Part shown: in pieces, positions 15,871 through 24,498 of the stretch
How the letters are laid out: each line of letters starts with the position of its first letter
Numbering within the stretch: the stretch's first letter is position 1
From: Hyphomicrobiales bacterium
GTDB lineage: Bacteria; Pseudomonadota; Alphaproteobacteria; Rhizobiales; Xanthobacteraceae
DNA: 64,000 bases
Direction: 5' to 3'
Assembly (NCBI GenBank): GCA_021732215.1
Contig: JAKFVL010000023.1
Coordinates: 62,001 to 126,000, forward strand
Notes under the pieces: generated by a model
Databases searched by the model: none
What the model was told of the DNA's origin: nothing
The model's input: only the letters and a program-made list of their open reading frames with translations
Translations under genes and position numbers: made by a program

Positions 15871-17097
15871 ATGAACGCTGTAGCCGAGACACCGGACCAA
15901 CACCTGCGCGCCCGCGCACGGCGCGTCATTCCGGGCGGAATGTACGGCCATATGCGAAGCGAGGGCCTGCCTGCGAGCTATCCGCAGTTCTTCGAACGCG
16001 GCGAGGGCTGCTATCTCTGGGATGTCAACGGGCGGCGCTATATCGATTTCATGTGCAGCTGGGGACCGGTCATTGTCGGTCATCGGCATCCGGAGGTCAC
16101 CGAAGCGGTGCAGCGGCAAATGCTGCTCGGCGATTGTCTCAATGGTCCATCGCCGCGGATGGTCGAACTCGCTGAGCGTCTTGTCGATCTCATTCCGCAT
16201 GCCGACTGGGCGATGTTCTCCAAGAACGGAACGGATGCGACGACGACATGCATCACGTTGGCTCGCGCTGCGACTGGACGCCGCAAAATTCTGATCGCTC
16301 GCGGCGCCTATCATGGGGCGATCCCGTGGTGCACACCGAATACGCTTGGTGTGACCGCGGAAGATCGCGCGCACCTGCTGTATTTCGGCTTCAACGATAT
16401 CGAGAGTCTCGAAATCGCCGCCGAACAGGCTGGCGATGACCTGGCGGGGATCATGGTGTCGGCGTTCCGCCATGACTACGGCCTCGATCAGCATTTGCCG
16501 ACGCCCGCGTTTGCGAAGCGCCTGCGCGAACTCTGCGATGCGACAGGCGCGGCTTTGATCCTCGACGACGTGCGTGCCGGTTTCAGAATGAACCTGCGCG
16601 GCAGTTGGGATTCGCTAGGTGTTCAACCGGATCTGAGTGCCTGGAGCAAGGCCATCGCCAATGGTTACGCGCTGGCGGCCGTCACAGGCAACGATCGGTT
16701 TCGCGATGCGGCTGCGCGTATCTTCGTGACCGGATCGTTCTGGTGCAGCGCGGTTTCAATGGCCGCCGCACTTGCGACCCTCGATGTGCTCGTGCGTGAG
16801 AACGGGCCTGATCGCATGCATGCGACAGGCATGCGGTTGCGCGACGGAATTGCGGCGCAGGCCCAGGCGGCCGGCATCGGCGTGCGCCAGAGCGGGCCGC
16901 CGCAAATGCCGACGCTGCTGTTCGATGACGATGCCGATTTCGCCAAGGGCGAGAGTTTCTGTGCGGAGGCGCTCAAGCGCGGCGTCTATCTGCATCCGCG
17001 CCACAACATGTTTCTATCGACCGCCCATACCGAAGCCGATATCGATGCCGCGCTTTCCGCGACCAGGGATGCATTCGCGGCGCTGGCGGCCGGCTGA
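15871..17097 (+). CDS. Class III aminotransferase, glutamate-1-semialdehyde aminomutase-like
   Basis: 408 aa PLP-dependent fold type I enzyme. Seen: RVIPGGMYGHMR and FERGEGCYLWDVNGRRYIDF near the N-terminus, the phosphate-binding region FSKNGTDATT, GAYHG, the Asp of ILDDVRAGFR that contacts the pyridine nitrogen, and the PLP lysine in SAWSKAIANG. The family includes HemL and many omega-transaminases acting on amino or keto compounds. It is unlikely to be the housekeeping hemL, because the sequence diverges and no tetrapyrrole genes are near. Substrate unknown. No strong terminator is visible after it. Confidence 0.87.
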   Translation: MNAVAETPDQHLRARARRVIPGGMYGHMRSEGLPASYPQFFERGEGCYLWDVNGRRYIDFMCSWGPVIVGHRHPEVTEAVQRQMLLGDCLNGPSPRMVELAERLVDLIPHADWAMFSKNGTDATTTCITLARAATGRRKILIARGAYHGAIPWCTPNTLGVTAEDRAHLLYFGFNDIESLEIAAEQAGDDLAGIMVSAFRHDYGLDQHLPTPAFAKRLRELCDATGAALILDDVRAGFRMNLRGSWDSLGVQPDLSAWSKAIANGYALAAVTGNDRFRDAAARIFVTGSFWCSAVSMAAALATLDVLVRENGPDRMHATGMRLRDGIAAQAQAAGIGVRQSGPPQMPTLLFDDDADFAKGESFCAEALKRGVYLHPRHNMFLSTAHTEADIDAALSATRDAFAALAAG

Positions 17098-17274
17098 TCG
17101 AGTCGGCGTCGGCGAACGCGGGCGATCTCCAGCAGTCATGCTGCATGTGCTTCGCCGCATGACGTCCATGCCGGATTGCTGCCGGATTGATGCAGATTTC
17201 CGCAGGATTCCCTGATATTCGGAATCTGCCTTGTGCCGCGGCGATTTTTGCTGCTCTGCGAGGCCAACAGCCGG

Positions 17275-18597
17275 ATGTCTCAAGGCTCGCGCATGGCAGC
17301 GGGCAGGGCAGCCGGGCGGGAGACTTCAACAGTCCTCGCATCGACGATGGGAGATGTTTTGAAATTTTCGCCATTTCGCGTCCGGAATTATCGATTTCAG
17401 TGGCCCGCCGATCTGCTCACATCGTGGGCCTTCGAGATGGAGACGCTGATTCTCGGCTGGTACATTCTGGTCGAAACCGGCTCCGTCTTGCTTCTCACCC
17501 TGTTCGCAGCCCTCTACTTCGTCGGCACGCTTGTTGCTCCGGTGCTCGGTGTCGTCGGCGATCGCATCGGTCATCGCAACCTGCTGGTCGGCATGCGCAT
17601 GGTCTACATGGCGCTGGCCGCGACACTGACCTTGCTGATCTTCACCGGCAATCTGACGCCGCTTTACGTCTTCATCATTGCAGGCATCATGGGACTGGTG
17701 CGCCCGTCCGATCTCGGCGTGCGGGGCGCATTGGTCGCGACCATCATGCCGCACGATCAGCTGATCGGCGCGTTGAGCATTTCGCGAACGACCATGGACA
17801 CGGCGCGCATGGCCGGCGCGCTTAGCGGTGCGGGGCTGTTTGCCCTGCTCGGCATGGGGCCGGCGTATGTCGCGATCTTCACGATCTACTCGGTCAGCAC
17901 CTTGCTGACGCTCTGCATCGTCGCGCCCGCGAAGCCTCACCCGACCGAAGATATTGCGGGTCAACTATCGCGCCAGTCGCCGCTGCGCGACTTGAAGGAA
18001 GGCATCGCCTATGTGTGGAACACGCCGCGTATGCAGGCGTCGATCTGGGTCGCCTTTCTTGTGAACCTCACCGCCTATCCGCTTTCGGGAGGATTGCTGC
18101 CTTACATCGCGCGCGAGGTGTATGGCGCCAACGAAACCGGTCTTGGCTATCTGTCGGCGAGCTTCGCGGCGGGTTCGCTGGCTGGATCTGTCGGGCTCGG
18201 GCTGGTTGGCGGCGTCAGGGTCGCGCGCCTCATGATTGCCGCAACCCTGTTGTGGTACGTGATGCTGCTGATTTTTGCCCAGGTGCAGACAGTTCCGACC
18301 GCCATCGCATGCCTTGTGGTGGCCGGTTTTGCCCAGAGCCTCGCCATGATTTCGCTGGCGGTGATTCTGATGCGCACAGCGAGCGAGCATCTGCGCGGCC
18401 GCGTGATGGGTGTCCGGATGATGGCGATCTATAGCCTGCCGCTCGGGCTGCTTGCGGCTGGCAATCTGATCGGTCAGATCGGCTTTCCCACGACCGCAAC
18501 CCTCTATGCGGCGAGCGGCTTGACGTTGCTGCTGTTCATCGTGCTGCGCTGGCGCTCGGAGCTGTGGCACCGCCATGCGCCGGCCAACGTGAAATAG
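17275..18597 (+). CDS. MFS transporter (EntS-like, MFS_3 group)
   Basis: 440 aa from the first in-frame ATG at 17275; the start is uncertain, with ATGs at 17293 and 17347 also possible. The latter begins MGDVLKFSPFRVRNYRFQW, typical for the family. About twelve hydrophobic helices. Motif A-like GVVGDRIGHRNLLVGMR lies between helices 2 and 3. The sequence VGDRIG...R is the proton-coupled exporter type found in EntS and macrolide exporters. Substrate unknown. It lies alone between an aminotransferase gene and a convergent small membrane protein. Confidence 0.88.
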   Translation: MSQGSRMAAGRAAGRETSTVLASTMGDVLKFSPFRVRNYRFQWPADLLTSWAFEMETLILGWYILVETGSVLLLTLFAALYFVGTLVAPVLGVVGDRIGHRNLLVGMRMVYMALAATLTLLIFTGNLTPLYVFIIAGIMGLVRPSDLGVRGALVATIMPHDQLIGALSISRTTMDTARMAGALSGAGLFALLGMGPAYVAIFTIYSVSTLLTLCIVAPAKPHPTEDIAGQLSRQSPLRDLKEGIAYVWNTPRMQASIWVAFLVNLTAYPLSGGLLPYIAREVYGANETGLGYLSASFAAGSLAGSVGLGLVGGVRVARLMIAATLLWYVMLLIFAQVQTVPTAIACLVVAGFAQSLAMISLAVILMRTASEHLRGRVMGVRMMAIYSLPLGLLAAGNLIGQIGFPTTATLYAASGLTLLLFIVLRWRSELWHRHAPANVK

Positions 18598-18629
18598 AAT
18601 CCGCCGCGCCAACCATTGCCTGCACTCAT

Positions 18630-18881
18630 TCAAAGATGCAGAGCGGCATACGTCCGGGCGTTCAGCACACAGGTTGGCACGGTTTGGCGAAGCTGCACCG
18701 TGGCCTGTTGCGCGCCCGGTACAAGGCTGCCCGGCTCGATTGTCGTGAAGATCAGGTCGCTGCCGAATATCGCCAGAATCAAAACCACTTCGACCAGCAG
18801 CAAGAGCAGCGCGAACAGCAGGATGGTCTTGATACCAAGGCCAGCCAAACGACCCGAAGATGTTTCCCGTGTACCTTGCAT
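18630..18881 (-). CDS. Small single-span membrane protein (hypothetical)
   Basis: 83 aa with one strongly hydrophobic segment near residues 18-41 (IKTILLFALLLLLVEVVLIL). The N-terminus is short and basic, and a polar tail of about 40 residues contains PGSLVPGAQQ. I do not recognise a family. The gene is supported by a GGGAGGGG ribosome binding site five bases from the ATG and by an upstream Crp/Fnr-type promoter (18910-18952). It lies immediately downstream of, and in the same direction as, a Crp/Fnr-family regulator gene. Confidence 0.6.
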   Translation of the reverse strand: MQGTRETSSGRLAGLGIKTILLFALLLLLVEVVLILAIFGSDLIFTTIEPGSLVPGAQQATVQLRQTVPTCVLNARTYAALHL

Positions 18882-18909
18882 GATCCCCTCCCGTATCGGG
18901 CTTCAGCAA

Positions 18910-18952
18910 TTAGTAGCGGCGGGGAGGTCTGGCGGATGTGATCCACCTCACA
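18910..18952 (-). promoter_or_regulatory. Crp/Fnr-type class II promoter
   Basis: On either strand 18937-18952 reads TGTGA-N6-TCACA, the perfect Crp/Fnr half-site pair. On the reverse strand a TACTAAT -10-like element lies at 18915-18909, which puts the centre of the site at about -41, as in class II activation. The transcript would start about 22 nt before the ATG of the small membrane protein. The adjacent Crp/Fnr regulator (19012-19740) is the natural candidate to bind it. Confidence 0.55.
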
Positions 18953-19011
18953 GGTCGCGTGGACTTTTTCAGGGTTCCAGCAACATCATTTTTGCTATAT
19001 GTATCAGATAT

Positions 19012-19740
19012 TTAACGATCATCCATAGCCAGCTTAGCGAGCGCCTTCGAGTCCAAAACCCGTATTTCGCCCTGGTCGAGCTCGATCCATCCCTGTTTCG
19101 ACCATCGGCGCAGCTCCTTGTTGACGCTTTCCCGGGTGGCCCCCACCATCTCGCTGATTTCCCGCTGGGTGGCGGTAATAATGCTGCCGCCCGGTTTGTC
19201 GTCCTTGCTGACGAGGGCGCCGACCGTTCTGGCGAGGCGGCTCGACAGGTCCGAGAGCATGACGTGCTCGACCTGTTCGCTGGTCCAGCGCAACCGGGTG
19301 CACAGCAACTGGATGAAGTTGAATGCCAGCTTCGGCTGCTGCTCGATGAACGGCAGAAAATCACGCCGCTCGATCGCCAGCAGCTCACAGTCAGTGTGGG
19401 CGACTGCGTTCGCGGTCCGCCTTTGGCCGTCCAGCAATGCGATCTCGCCGAAGATCTCGTTGCTACGGATCAGATTGAGTGTGGCGCCGCGCCCGTCCGA
19501 CGACGAGATACTGATCCGTACCGTGCCCTTGCGAACCGCGTAGAGGCGATCGCCGCTGTCGCCACGAGAGAAGATCGTGGCCCCGCGCCGCAAGCTGAGA
19601 ATCTTTGCATACTTGAACAACTGCTCGATGGCGCTGTCGTCAATCCCCCGGAATATGGGATGATCGCGCAACGCGGCGGCCTTGCCTGCGCGCGGTGGAC
19701 TGGGGTTTCTGCTGCCGGACCTTGCGCCCTCTGGCATCAC
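19012..19740 (-). CDS. Crp/Fnr family transcriptional regulator
   Basis: 242 aa. Residues 25-150 form a cyclic-nucleotide-binding-type beta-roll (PIFRGIDDSAIEQLFKYAK, GDRLYAVRKGTVRISI, GEIALLDGQRRTANAVA). Then come the dimer helix and a winged helix-turn-helix (TQREISEMVGATRESVNKEL, residues about 183-202). There is no N-terminal cysteine cluster, so it is not an oxygen-sensing FNR. The beta-roll keeps GEIALLDGQRRTA, close to the cAMP-binding signature GE-ALL-RxA, so a small-molecule ligand such as a cyclic nucleotide is plausible. A canonical recognition site lies downstream in front of the small membrane gene. The gene follows the diguanylate cyclase gene by 53 bp. Confidence 0.92.
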   Translation of the reverse strand: MMPEGARSGSRNPSPPRAGKAAALRDHPIFRGIDDSAIEQLFKYAKILSLRRGATIFSRGDSGDRLYAVRKGTVRISISSSDGRGATLNLIRSNEIFGEIALLDGQRRTANAVAHTDCELLAIERRDFLPFIEQQPKLAFNFIQLLCTRLRWTSEQVEHVMLSDLSSRLARTVGALVSKDDKPGGSIITATQREISEMVGATRESVNKELRRWSKQGWIELDQGEIRVLDSKALAKLAMDDR

Positions 19741-19793
19741 CGCATCCAGCTCGATGTTCGCTCAAACGGAGCGTTATTCTCGCACGGAAAATG

Positions 19794-20843
19794 CTAGCTG
19801 GCCAGCAGGTCGGAACCGAGCTGATGTTCGGTCATCACGCGATTGCGGCCGCTGCTTTTAGCTGCGTAAAGCGCGTTGTCGCAGCGTTCGATAAATTCCG
19901 CGGCCGGCTCGCCGGGCCGGAACTGGGCAACGCCGATGGATACGGTAATGCCTGGAAGGGCCTCACCCGAAGCACGGCGTGTGATCTTTGCCTCGGCGAT
20001 CGACGTGCGGATGCGTTCGGCGACGGCAGCGCAAGTATTCATGTCTGCTGCGGGCAATACCACGATCAATTCTTCGCCGCCGTAACGTGCTGCAAGATCG
20101 TTCTCGCGGACGCGCTCCTTCAAGACACCGCCAAGCAGTTTGAGAACCTGATCTCCGACGTTGTGTCCGAAATCGTCATTGAATCGCTTGAAATGATCCA
20201 CGTCGATCAGGAGCAATCCGAGCGGGTCGCCCTTTTCCATCGCGGCGGTCTGCGCAAGGCGGAGGAATTCGTCGAAGCCGCGGCGATTGGGAAGGCCGGT
20301 CAGCATGTCTGTCTTCGAACGCTCTTCGGCTTTCTCGAGCGAGTGGCGAATGGTGTCGAGCTCGCGGGACGACGCTGCAAAGTTCTGCTCGAGTTTCGAG
20401 GCGCGTGTCGCGGCCTTGCTCAATTCCTTGACGAGGCTTTCCACCAGCAATTTGGGATCGGCTCCATTCGAGACGGCGCCCGCCGCATCGCCGATAGTCC
20501 TCATCTGAGACTTGTTGTCGGCGATGGCGGTGCTCAAAAACGCGCGTGCGGCATCGACAACGGCGGAGAGCTGCTGCGAAGCGCCCGCGGCTCCGGGTTC
20601 CGATTCAGCAAAGGTTGCCGACAGATCGCGGTTGGTCTGGGCATCGAATGCTCGCTTGTTTCCGATCAGGACGTCGATTGTTCGCTTCAGGCTGGCCGGC
20701 GCGCCTTGCGCATAGCTGGCCCATACTCTGAAATTCTCAGGTGTCGGTGGAATCCGGTGCTGCGACATGTGACGCATCGCGCGCTCGGCGACGCTGATCG
20801 CATAGTCGTAGTCGATCTCATCATCCTGCAATGCAGCGGTCAT
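19794..20843 (-). CDS. Diguanylate cyclase (GGDEF domain)
   Basis: 349 aa, no membrane segment. The N-terminal half is helical with no recognised sensor (AISVAERAMRHMSQHRIPPT, then a coiled coil to about residue 175). The C-terminal GGDEF domain has DMLTGLPNRRGFDEF, LLLIDVDHFKRFND and the active-site GGEEL at residues 255-259. It also carries the product-inhibition I-site REND five residues upstream (RxxD). It should make cyclic di-GMP and be inhibited by it. The Crp/Fnr gene lies just downstream on the same strand, which suggests but does not prove a link between second messenger and regulator. Confidence 0.93.
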   Translation of the reverse strand: MTAALQDDEIDYDYAISVAERAMRHMSQHRIPPTPENFRVWASYAQGAPASLKRTIDVLIGNKRAFDAQTNRDLSATFAESEPGAAGASQQLSAVVDAARAFLSTAIADNKSQMRTIGDAAGAVSNGADPKLLVESLVKELSKAATRASKLEQNFAASSRELDTIRHSLEKAEERSKTDMLTGLPNRRGFDEFLRLAQTAAMEKGDPLGLLLIDVDHFKRFNDDFGHNVGDQVLKLLGGVLKERVRENDLAARYGGEELIVVLPAADMNTCAAVAERIRTSIAEAKITRRASGEALPGITVSIGVAQFRPGEPAAEFIERCDNALYAAKSSGRNRVMTEHQLGSDLLAS

Positions 20844-21082
20844 GAGCCCAATTCACCTTCGCGATCCGATCAGACCAGACCATTGTCACAAAGGTATTAA
20901 TGTAGCCTCAAGGCGGGATCGTTGCGCTGCGGTAAAGCTCTATGTTTGAAGGGTAAATCGGTAGTTCTGGCATCGCACGATCTCATTCAGTTTGCCGCCG
21001 GTCACAAGTATCCGGTAGCCTGATCCGAACCGGCGGGAATATCTCGTGCGTGCCGGAGTTTTGCTGTTGGGGAGAACCATTC

Positions 21083-21964
21083 ATGCGATTGATCATTGCT
21101 GCCATTGCCACGCTCGGACTGACAACAGGTGCGTTCGCGCAACAGCCGCCGGCGCCGCCGACGTTCGCGGCCACGAAGGTTGAGGGCACCGAAAACGTCT
21201 ATATCTTCCGCTATATGAACCATCAGGCGATGTTCATCGTCACGCCGGCTGGCGTGATCGCGACAGATCCCATCAGCTACGGCCGTCCGCAGGCTGCAAA
21301 GGCGTATCTTGAAGAGATACGGAAGATTACTCAGGCTCCGATCAAGTATCTGGTCTACAGCCATCATCACTACGATCACATCGCCGGCGGCAAGCCATTC
21401 AAGGATGCGGGTGCCAAGGTGGTCGCGCACAAGCGTGCGAAGGAGCGGCTGGCGGCGCTGAAGGGTCTCGATGTCGTGGTTCCTGACGAAGGGGTGAACC
21501 GGAAAAAGACCATCAAGCTCGGCGGTACAACGCTGGAGCTGGTCTATACCGGGCGAAATCATTCTGACTCGTCGCTGGTGATGTTCCTTCCAAAGGAAAA
21601 GATCATCTTCGCTGTCGACTTCAATTCGCTGGGCGCGGTGCCGTCACGGTTGGCCGTGAACGACTCCTATCCGATCGAATGGGAGGCATCGCTGAAGAAG
21701 ACGCTCGAGCTCGGCTGGGAGCGCATGATCCCGGGTCATCCCGGCCCCGGAGGCCGGCTTGGCACCAGAAAGGATATGGAGCAGCAACTCGCATTCTTGA
21801 CCGACCTGTCGGCTGAAGTGAAAAAGGCGTCTGCTGAAGGAAAATGCTTCACCCCCGCGGATACTGAACTGAAAATGCCGCAGTACGCTACGCTGCAGAA
21901 CTATGAGCAGAATCTCGCGTGGAACGTCCATCGCTGGTGCGGTTACTGGGGACGCGGCATCTGA
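21083..21964 (+). CDS. Secreted metallo-beta-lactamase-fold hydrolase
   Basis: 293 aa from the ATG at 21083, chosen because it starts a clear signal peptide (MRLIIAAIATLGLTTGAFAQ) behind TTGGGGAGAA. The zinc-binding motif HHHYDH is in LVYSHHHYDHIAGG. A downstream His lies in TGRNHSDSS and an Asp in IIFAVDFNS, with a late His in MIPGHPGPGG. Periplasmic MBL-fold proteins of this size include quinoprotein-relay proteins and lactamase-like hydrolases. Substrate unknown. It is a single gene with a palindromic element after its stop. Confidence 0.87.
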   Translation: MRLIIAAIATLGLTTGAFAQQPPAPPTFAATKVEGTENVYIFRYMNHQAMFIVTPAGVIATDPISYGRPQAAKAYLEEIRKITQAPIKYLVYSHHHYDHIAGGKPFKDAGAKVVAHKRAKERLAALKGLDVVVPDEGVNRKKTIKLGGTTLELVYTGRNHSDSSLVMFLPKEKIIFAVDFNSLGAVPSRLAVNDSYPIEWEASLKKTLELGWERMIPGHPGPGGRLGTRKDMEQQLAFLTDLSAEVKKASAEGKCFTPADTELKMPQYATLQNYEQNLAWNVHRWCGYWGRGI

Positions 21965-22020
21965 GTGATTTGCCCTCGTCAGGGCTGCACAACTTTTCGC
22001 AGCAGGGCCGGTATTGTCCC

Positions 22021-22090
22021 GTCATTGCGAGGAGCTCTTTGCGACGAAGCAATCCAGCGCTGGATTGCTTCGCTTCGCCCGCAATGCCGA
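22021..22090. repeat. REP-like palindromic intergenic element
   Basis: GTCATTGCGAGGAGCTC at 22021 leads into a perfect 26-bp palindrome GAAGCAATCCAGC/GCTGGATTGCTTC (22046-22071), followed by CGCTTCGCCCGCAATG. From memory this matches a repeated element scattered between genes in Bradyrhizobium-type genomes; only one copy is in this window. It sits exactly between two convergent stops (21964 and 22094) and can fold on both strands, so it may also act as a bidirectional transcript end. Confidence 0.7.
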
Positions 22091-22093
22091 ATT

Positions 22094-23431
22094 CTAGATT
22101 GTCGCGGGCAATCCCGGATTGAACTTCAAATGGGTTTCGACCCATTTGGCGACGCAGAGTGTCTTGTAATCCTCTCGATAGGCGCCGACGACCTGAACCG
22201 CGAGCGGCAAACCGTTTTTTCCAAATCCCGCAGGGAGTGAGAGCGCGGGCATTCCGAGCAATGTCCACGGCGTGCAATAGGCCGCGTCGCCCGTGTATAT
22301 CAATCCCTTCGGAGCCTCGCCAAACGCGGAGAGGGTAAGCACCGCATCGAAGCCGGACAGTTGCGAGGCCGCGTCGTCCCGCAGCGTATCCTGGACCTTC
22401 TTCGCCACAAGATAGTCGTGCGCGCTGAGCGCTTTCCCCGCGCTCACCAGTTCCTTCAGGTGGTCGCTGGTCTTGTCCGGATAGCGCGCGACCAGATCGC
22501 TGAACAGCGCGCTGCCTTCGCTTGAGAGGATCGTATGCGTGACCTCCCAGGCCTTGGGATCGAGGTTCGGCAGTTCGATGTCTTCAACAATCGCGCCGGC
22601 GGCCTTCAGCTTGGCTATCGCATTCTCAAAAGCAGCTTGCTGTTCCGGTTCGACGCGCGACCACAGCGAAAAACGGACGGCTGCAATCCGTGGCGGAATT
22701 CCCAGCGGCAATCCATTGTTGACGTGAACGTCAAACGAAGGAACCGGCCTGCCGTGAATATCGGTATCGCTGGTACCTGCGAGAAGTGACAGCGCGTAGG
22801 CGACGTCATCGACGCGGCGGGCGAAGAATCCCACATGATCGAGCGATTGGCTGAGATGATGAACGCCGGTACGCGGGATCGCGCCGAAGCTCGGCTTAAA
22901 ACCGACCACTCCGTTGAAAGCGGCTGGGCGAATGATCGAGCCGAGCGTCTGGCTTCCGAGAGCGAGCGGTACAATTCCCGCGCCGACGGCTGCGGCCGAT
23001 CCGGATGACGAGCCGCCCGGCGTATGATGGCGATTCCACGGATTGACGGTGGCGCCCGGATGCCGCCAGGCAAACTCGGTGGACACCGTCTTGCCGAAGA
23101 TCGTGGCGCCGAGATTGCGCAGCCGTTCGACGATCCAGGCATCCGCAGCCGGGACGTGATCCTTGTAGATCGCAGAGCCATTGGTGGTCGGCATGTCGCT
23201 GGTTGCGAAAATGTCTTTGACAGCGACCGGGATGCCAGCCAGTGCGCCCTGGGTTCTGGCCTTGCCGATCACCGGACGATATTCGAACGCCTTCAGAACG
23301 GGTTCGACAGCATTGAGTCTGGAAAGGCAAGCAGCGGCGTATCGATCAGCGGCGTTGCTGTCGGTGGCGAACAACCGCAGCAGGTCCAGCACGCCCGACT
23401 CCGGCGCGATCGCGTTGCGTGCAGTCATCAT
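22094..23431 (-). CDS. Amidase (amidase signature family)
   Basis: 445 aa from the ATG at 23431 (AAGG six bases upstream; ATGs two codons up and one codon down are also possible). It has the amidase-signature catalytic Lys in VAVKDIF (about residue 72), the cis-Ser region GGSSSGSAAAVGAG, and LGSQTLGSIIRPAAF around the nucleophile. The last motif deviates from the usual GTDTGGSIR, having Gln and Leu. It hydrolyses an amide to acid plus ammonia. It is the last gene of the ABC operon 22094-26156, so the imported solute is probably an amide or its product. A hairpin lies in the 59-bp gap to the binding-protein gene. Confidence 0.9.
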   Translation of the reverse strand: MMTARNAIAPESGVLDLLRLFATDSNAADRYAAACLSRLNAVEPVLKAFEYRPVIGKARTQGALAGIPVAVKDIFATSDMPTTNGSAIYKDHVPAADAWIVERLRNLGATIFGKTVSTEFAWRHPGATVNPWNRHHTPGGSSSGSAAAVGAGIVPLALGSQTLGSIIRPAAFNGVVGFKPSFGAIPRTGVHHLSQSLDHVGFFARRVDDVAYALSLLAGTSDTDIHGRPVPSFDVHVNNGLPLGIPPRIAAVRFSLWSRVEPEQQAAFENAIAKLKAAGAIVEDIELPNLDPKAWEVTHTILSSEGSALFSDLVARYPDKTSDHLKELVSAGKALSAHDYLVAKKVQDTLRDDAASQLSGFDAVLTLSAFGEAPKGLIYTGDAAYCTPWTLLGMPALSLPAGFGKNGLPLAVQVVGAYREDYKTLCVAKWVETHLKFNPGLPATI

Positions 23432-23456
23432 GAGCATCCTTGAAGTCCGGCGGAGA

Positions 23457-23482
23457 GCAGGCTCGTTGTTACGCGAGCCTGC
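23457..23482 (-). terminator. Intercistronic hairpin between binding protein and amidase genes
   Basis: GCAGGCTCG-TTGTTACG-CGAGCCTGC is a perfect 9-bp stem with an 8-nt loop in the 59-bp gap. There is no T-run, so it probably stabilises or partly separates the binding-protein message from that of the amidase. Confidence 0.5.
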
Positions 23483-23490
23483 GTCACCGG

Positions 23491-24456
23491 TTACTTCAAA
23501 GCCAGCGCTGGCTCAATGTACTTCTTCACGACGAAGGCCTTGTAATCAGGCTGAGCCGCAAGATTGCCAAGCGCGATCTGGGTGTCCATCGACACTTTCA
23601 GCGCATCGGCCGTGATATCGACGCTCGATGGATAAACGCCGTCTCCGAGCATGCGCTTCACCGCGGCTTCCACCACCTGTGGATCGAGCGTCGGGAACTC
23701 CTTCCGCGCGATTTCGACGGTGCGGGCTTCATTCTTGGTCATGAACCGCATCGCCATTTCCATCGCATTGACGACACGCTGCGCGGTATCGGCATCGATG
23801 TCGTTGCGGGCGGTCACGGCGGAGAAGGCGTAGGGTCCGTAGGACTTCGGAAATCCGAGGACGACCTTCATGCCCTTGGCCACCACCTGATCGAGTCCGG
23901 GCTCATACATCACTGCGATTTTGGCCTGCTGGGCAAGGAACGGACCTGGCTCGGTCCCGATTTGAACCTGAATCATTTCCACGTCGGTCTTGGCGTCCAT
24001 GCCGTTTTCCTTGAGCAGCTTGATAAACAAGGAGGTGCTTGTGGTCGGCATCAGGCCGGTGACGACTTTCTGACCCTTGATGTCCTTGATGCTCTCGAAC
24101 TTGAAATCCGGTGTGGTGGCGATCCACACGGCCGCGCCATTGACGACGTTGGCAATGATGTTCACCGGCGCGCCCTTCGAGGCCGCAATGGCTGTCCATT
24201 CCGGACCATGAATCGAGAACTGGGCGCTGCCGGAAATCACCGCGGACAGCGCGACACTCGGTGCGCCGGCGGTTTCCTTGGTGAGGTCGATGCCCTGCTG
24301 GGTGAAGAACCCTTCGTTGACTGCGACGTAAAGCGGCAGATAGAGCATCGACTGGAAGGCCTGCGACAGCACGACTTTCTTGTTTTGCGCAAGCGCTGGC
24401 GTCGATAACAGAACGGCCGCGATAACGGCGCCGGTAACACGCTGAAGCAACGACAT
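23491..24456 (-). CDS. ABC transporter substrate-binding protein, NitT/TauT (SsuA-like) type
   Basis: 321 aa with a signal peptide (VIAAVLLSTPALAQ). The mature part has the SsuA/NMT1 pattern: LSQAFQSMLYLPLYVAVNEG, FFTQQGIDL, GSAQFSIHGPEW, DIKGQKVVTG, MYEPGLDQVV. It is the periplasmic receptor of the transporter made with the permease (24499) and ATPase (25350). The family binds sulfonates, taurine, nitrate, thiamine precursors and aromatic acids; the ligand here is not predictable. The neighbouring amidase hints at a nitrogen-containing organic compound. Confidence 0.9.
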   Translation of the reverse strand: MSLLQRVTGAVIAAVLLSTPALAQNKKVVLSQAFQSMLYLPLYVAVNEGFFTQQGIDLTKETAGAPSVALSAVISGSAQFSIHGPEWTAIAASKGAPVNIIANVVNGAAVWIATTPDFKFESIKDIKGQKVVTGLMPTTSTSLFIKLLKENGMDAKTDVEMIQVQIGTEPGPFLAQQAKIAVMYEPGLDQVVAKGMKVVLGFPKSYGPYAFSAVTARNDIDADTAQRVVNAMEMAMRFMTKNEARTVEIARKEFPTLDPQVVEAAVKRMLGDGVYPSSVDITADALKVSMDTQIALGNLAAQPDYKAFVVKKYIEPALALK

Positions 24457-24498
24457 ATGACGTCTCCGTTGAATGAATTGAATTTTCAGGCCACACCT

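Noticed and set aside
15304-16494. 396-codon reverse frame overlapping the aminotransferase and CMD genes
   Set aside because: Both overlapped genes have clear family motifs; this frame has none and lies in the shadow phase.
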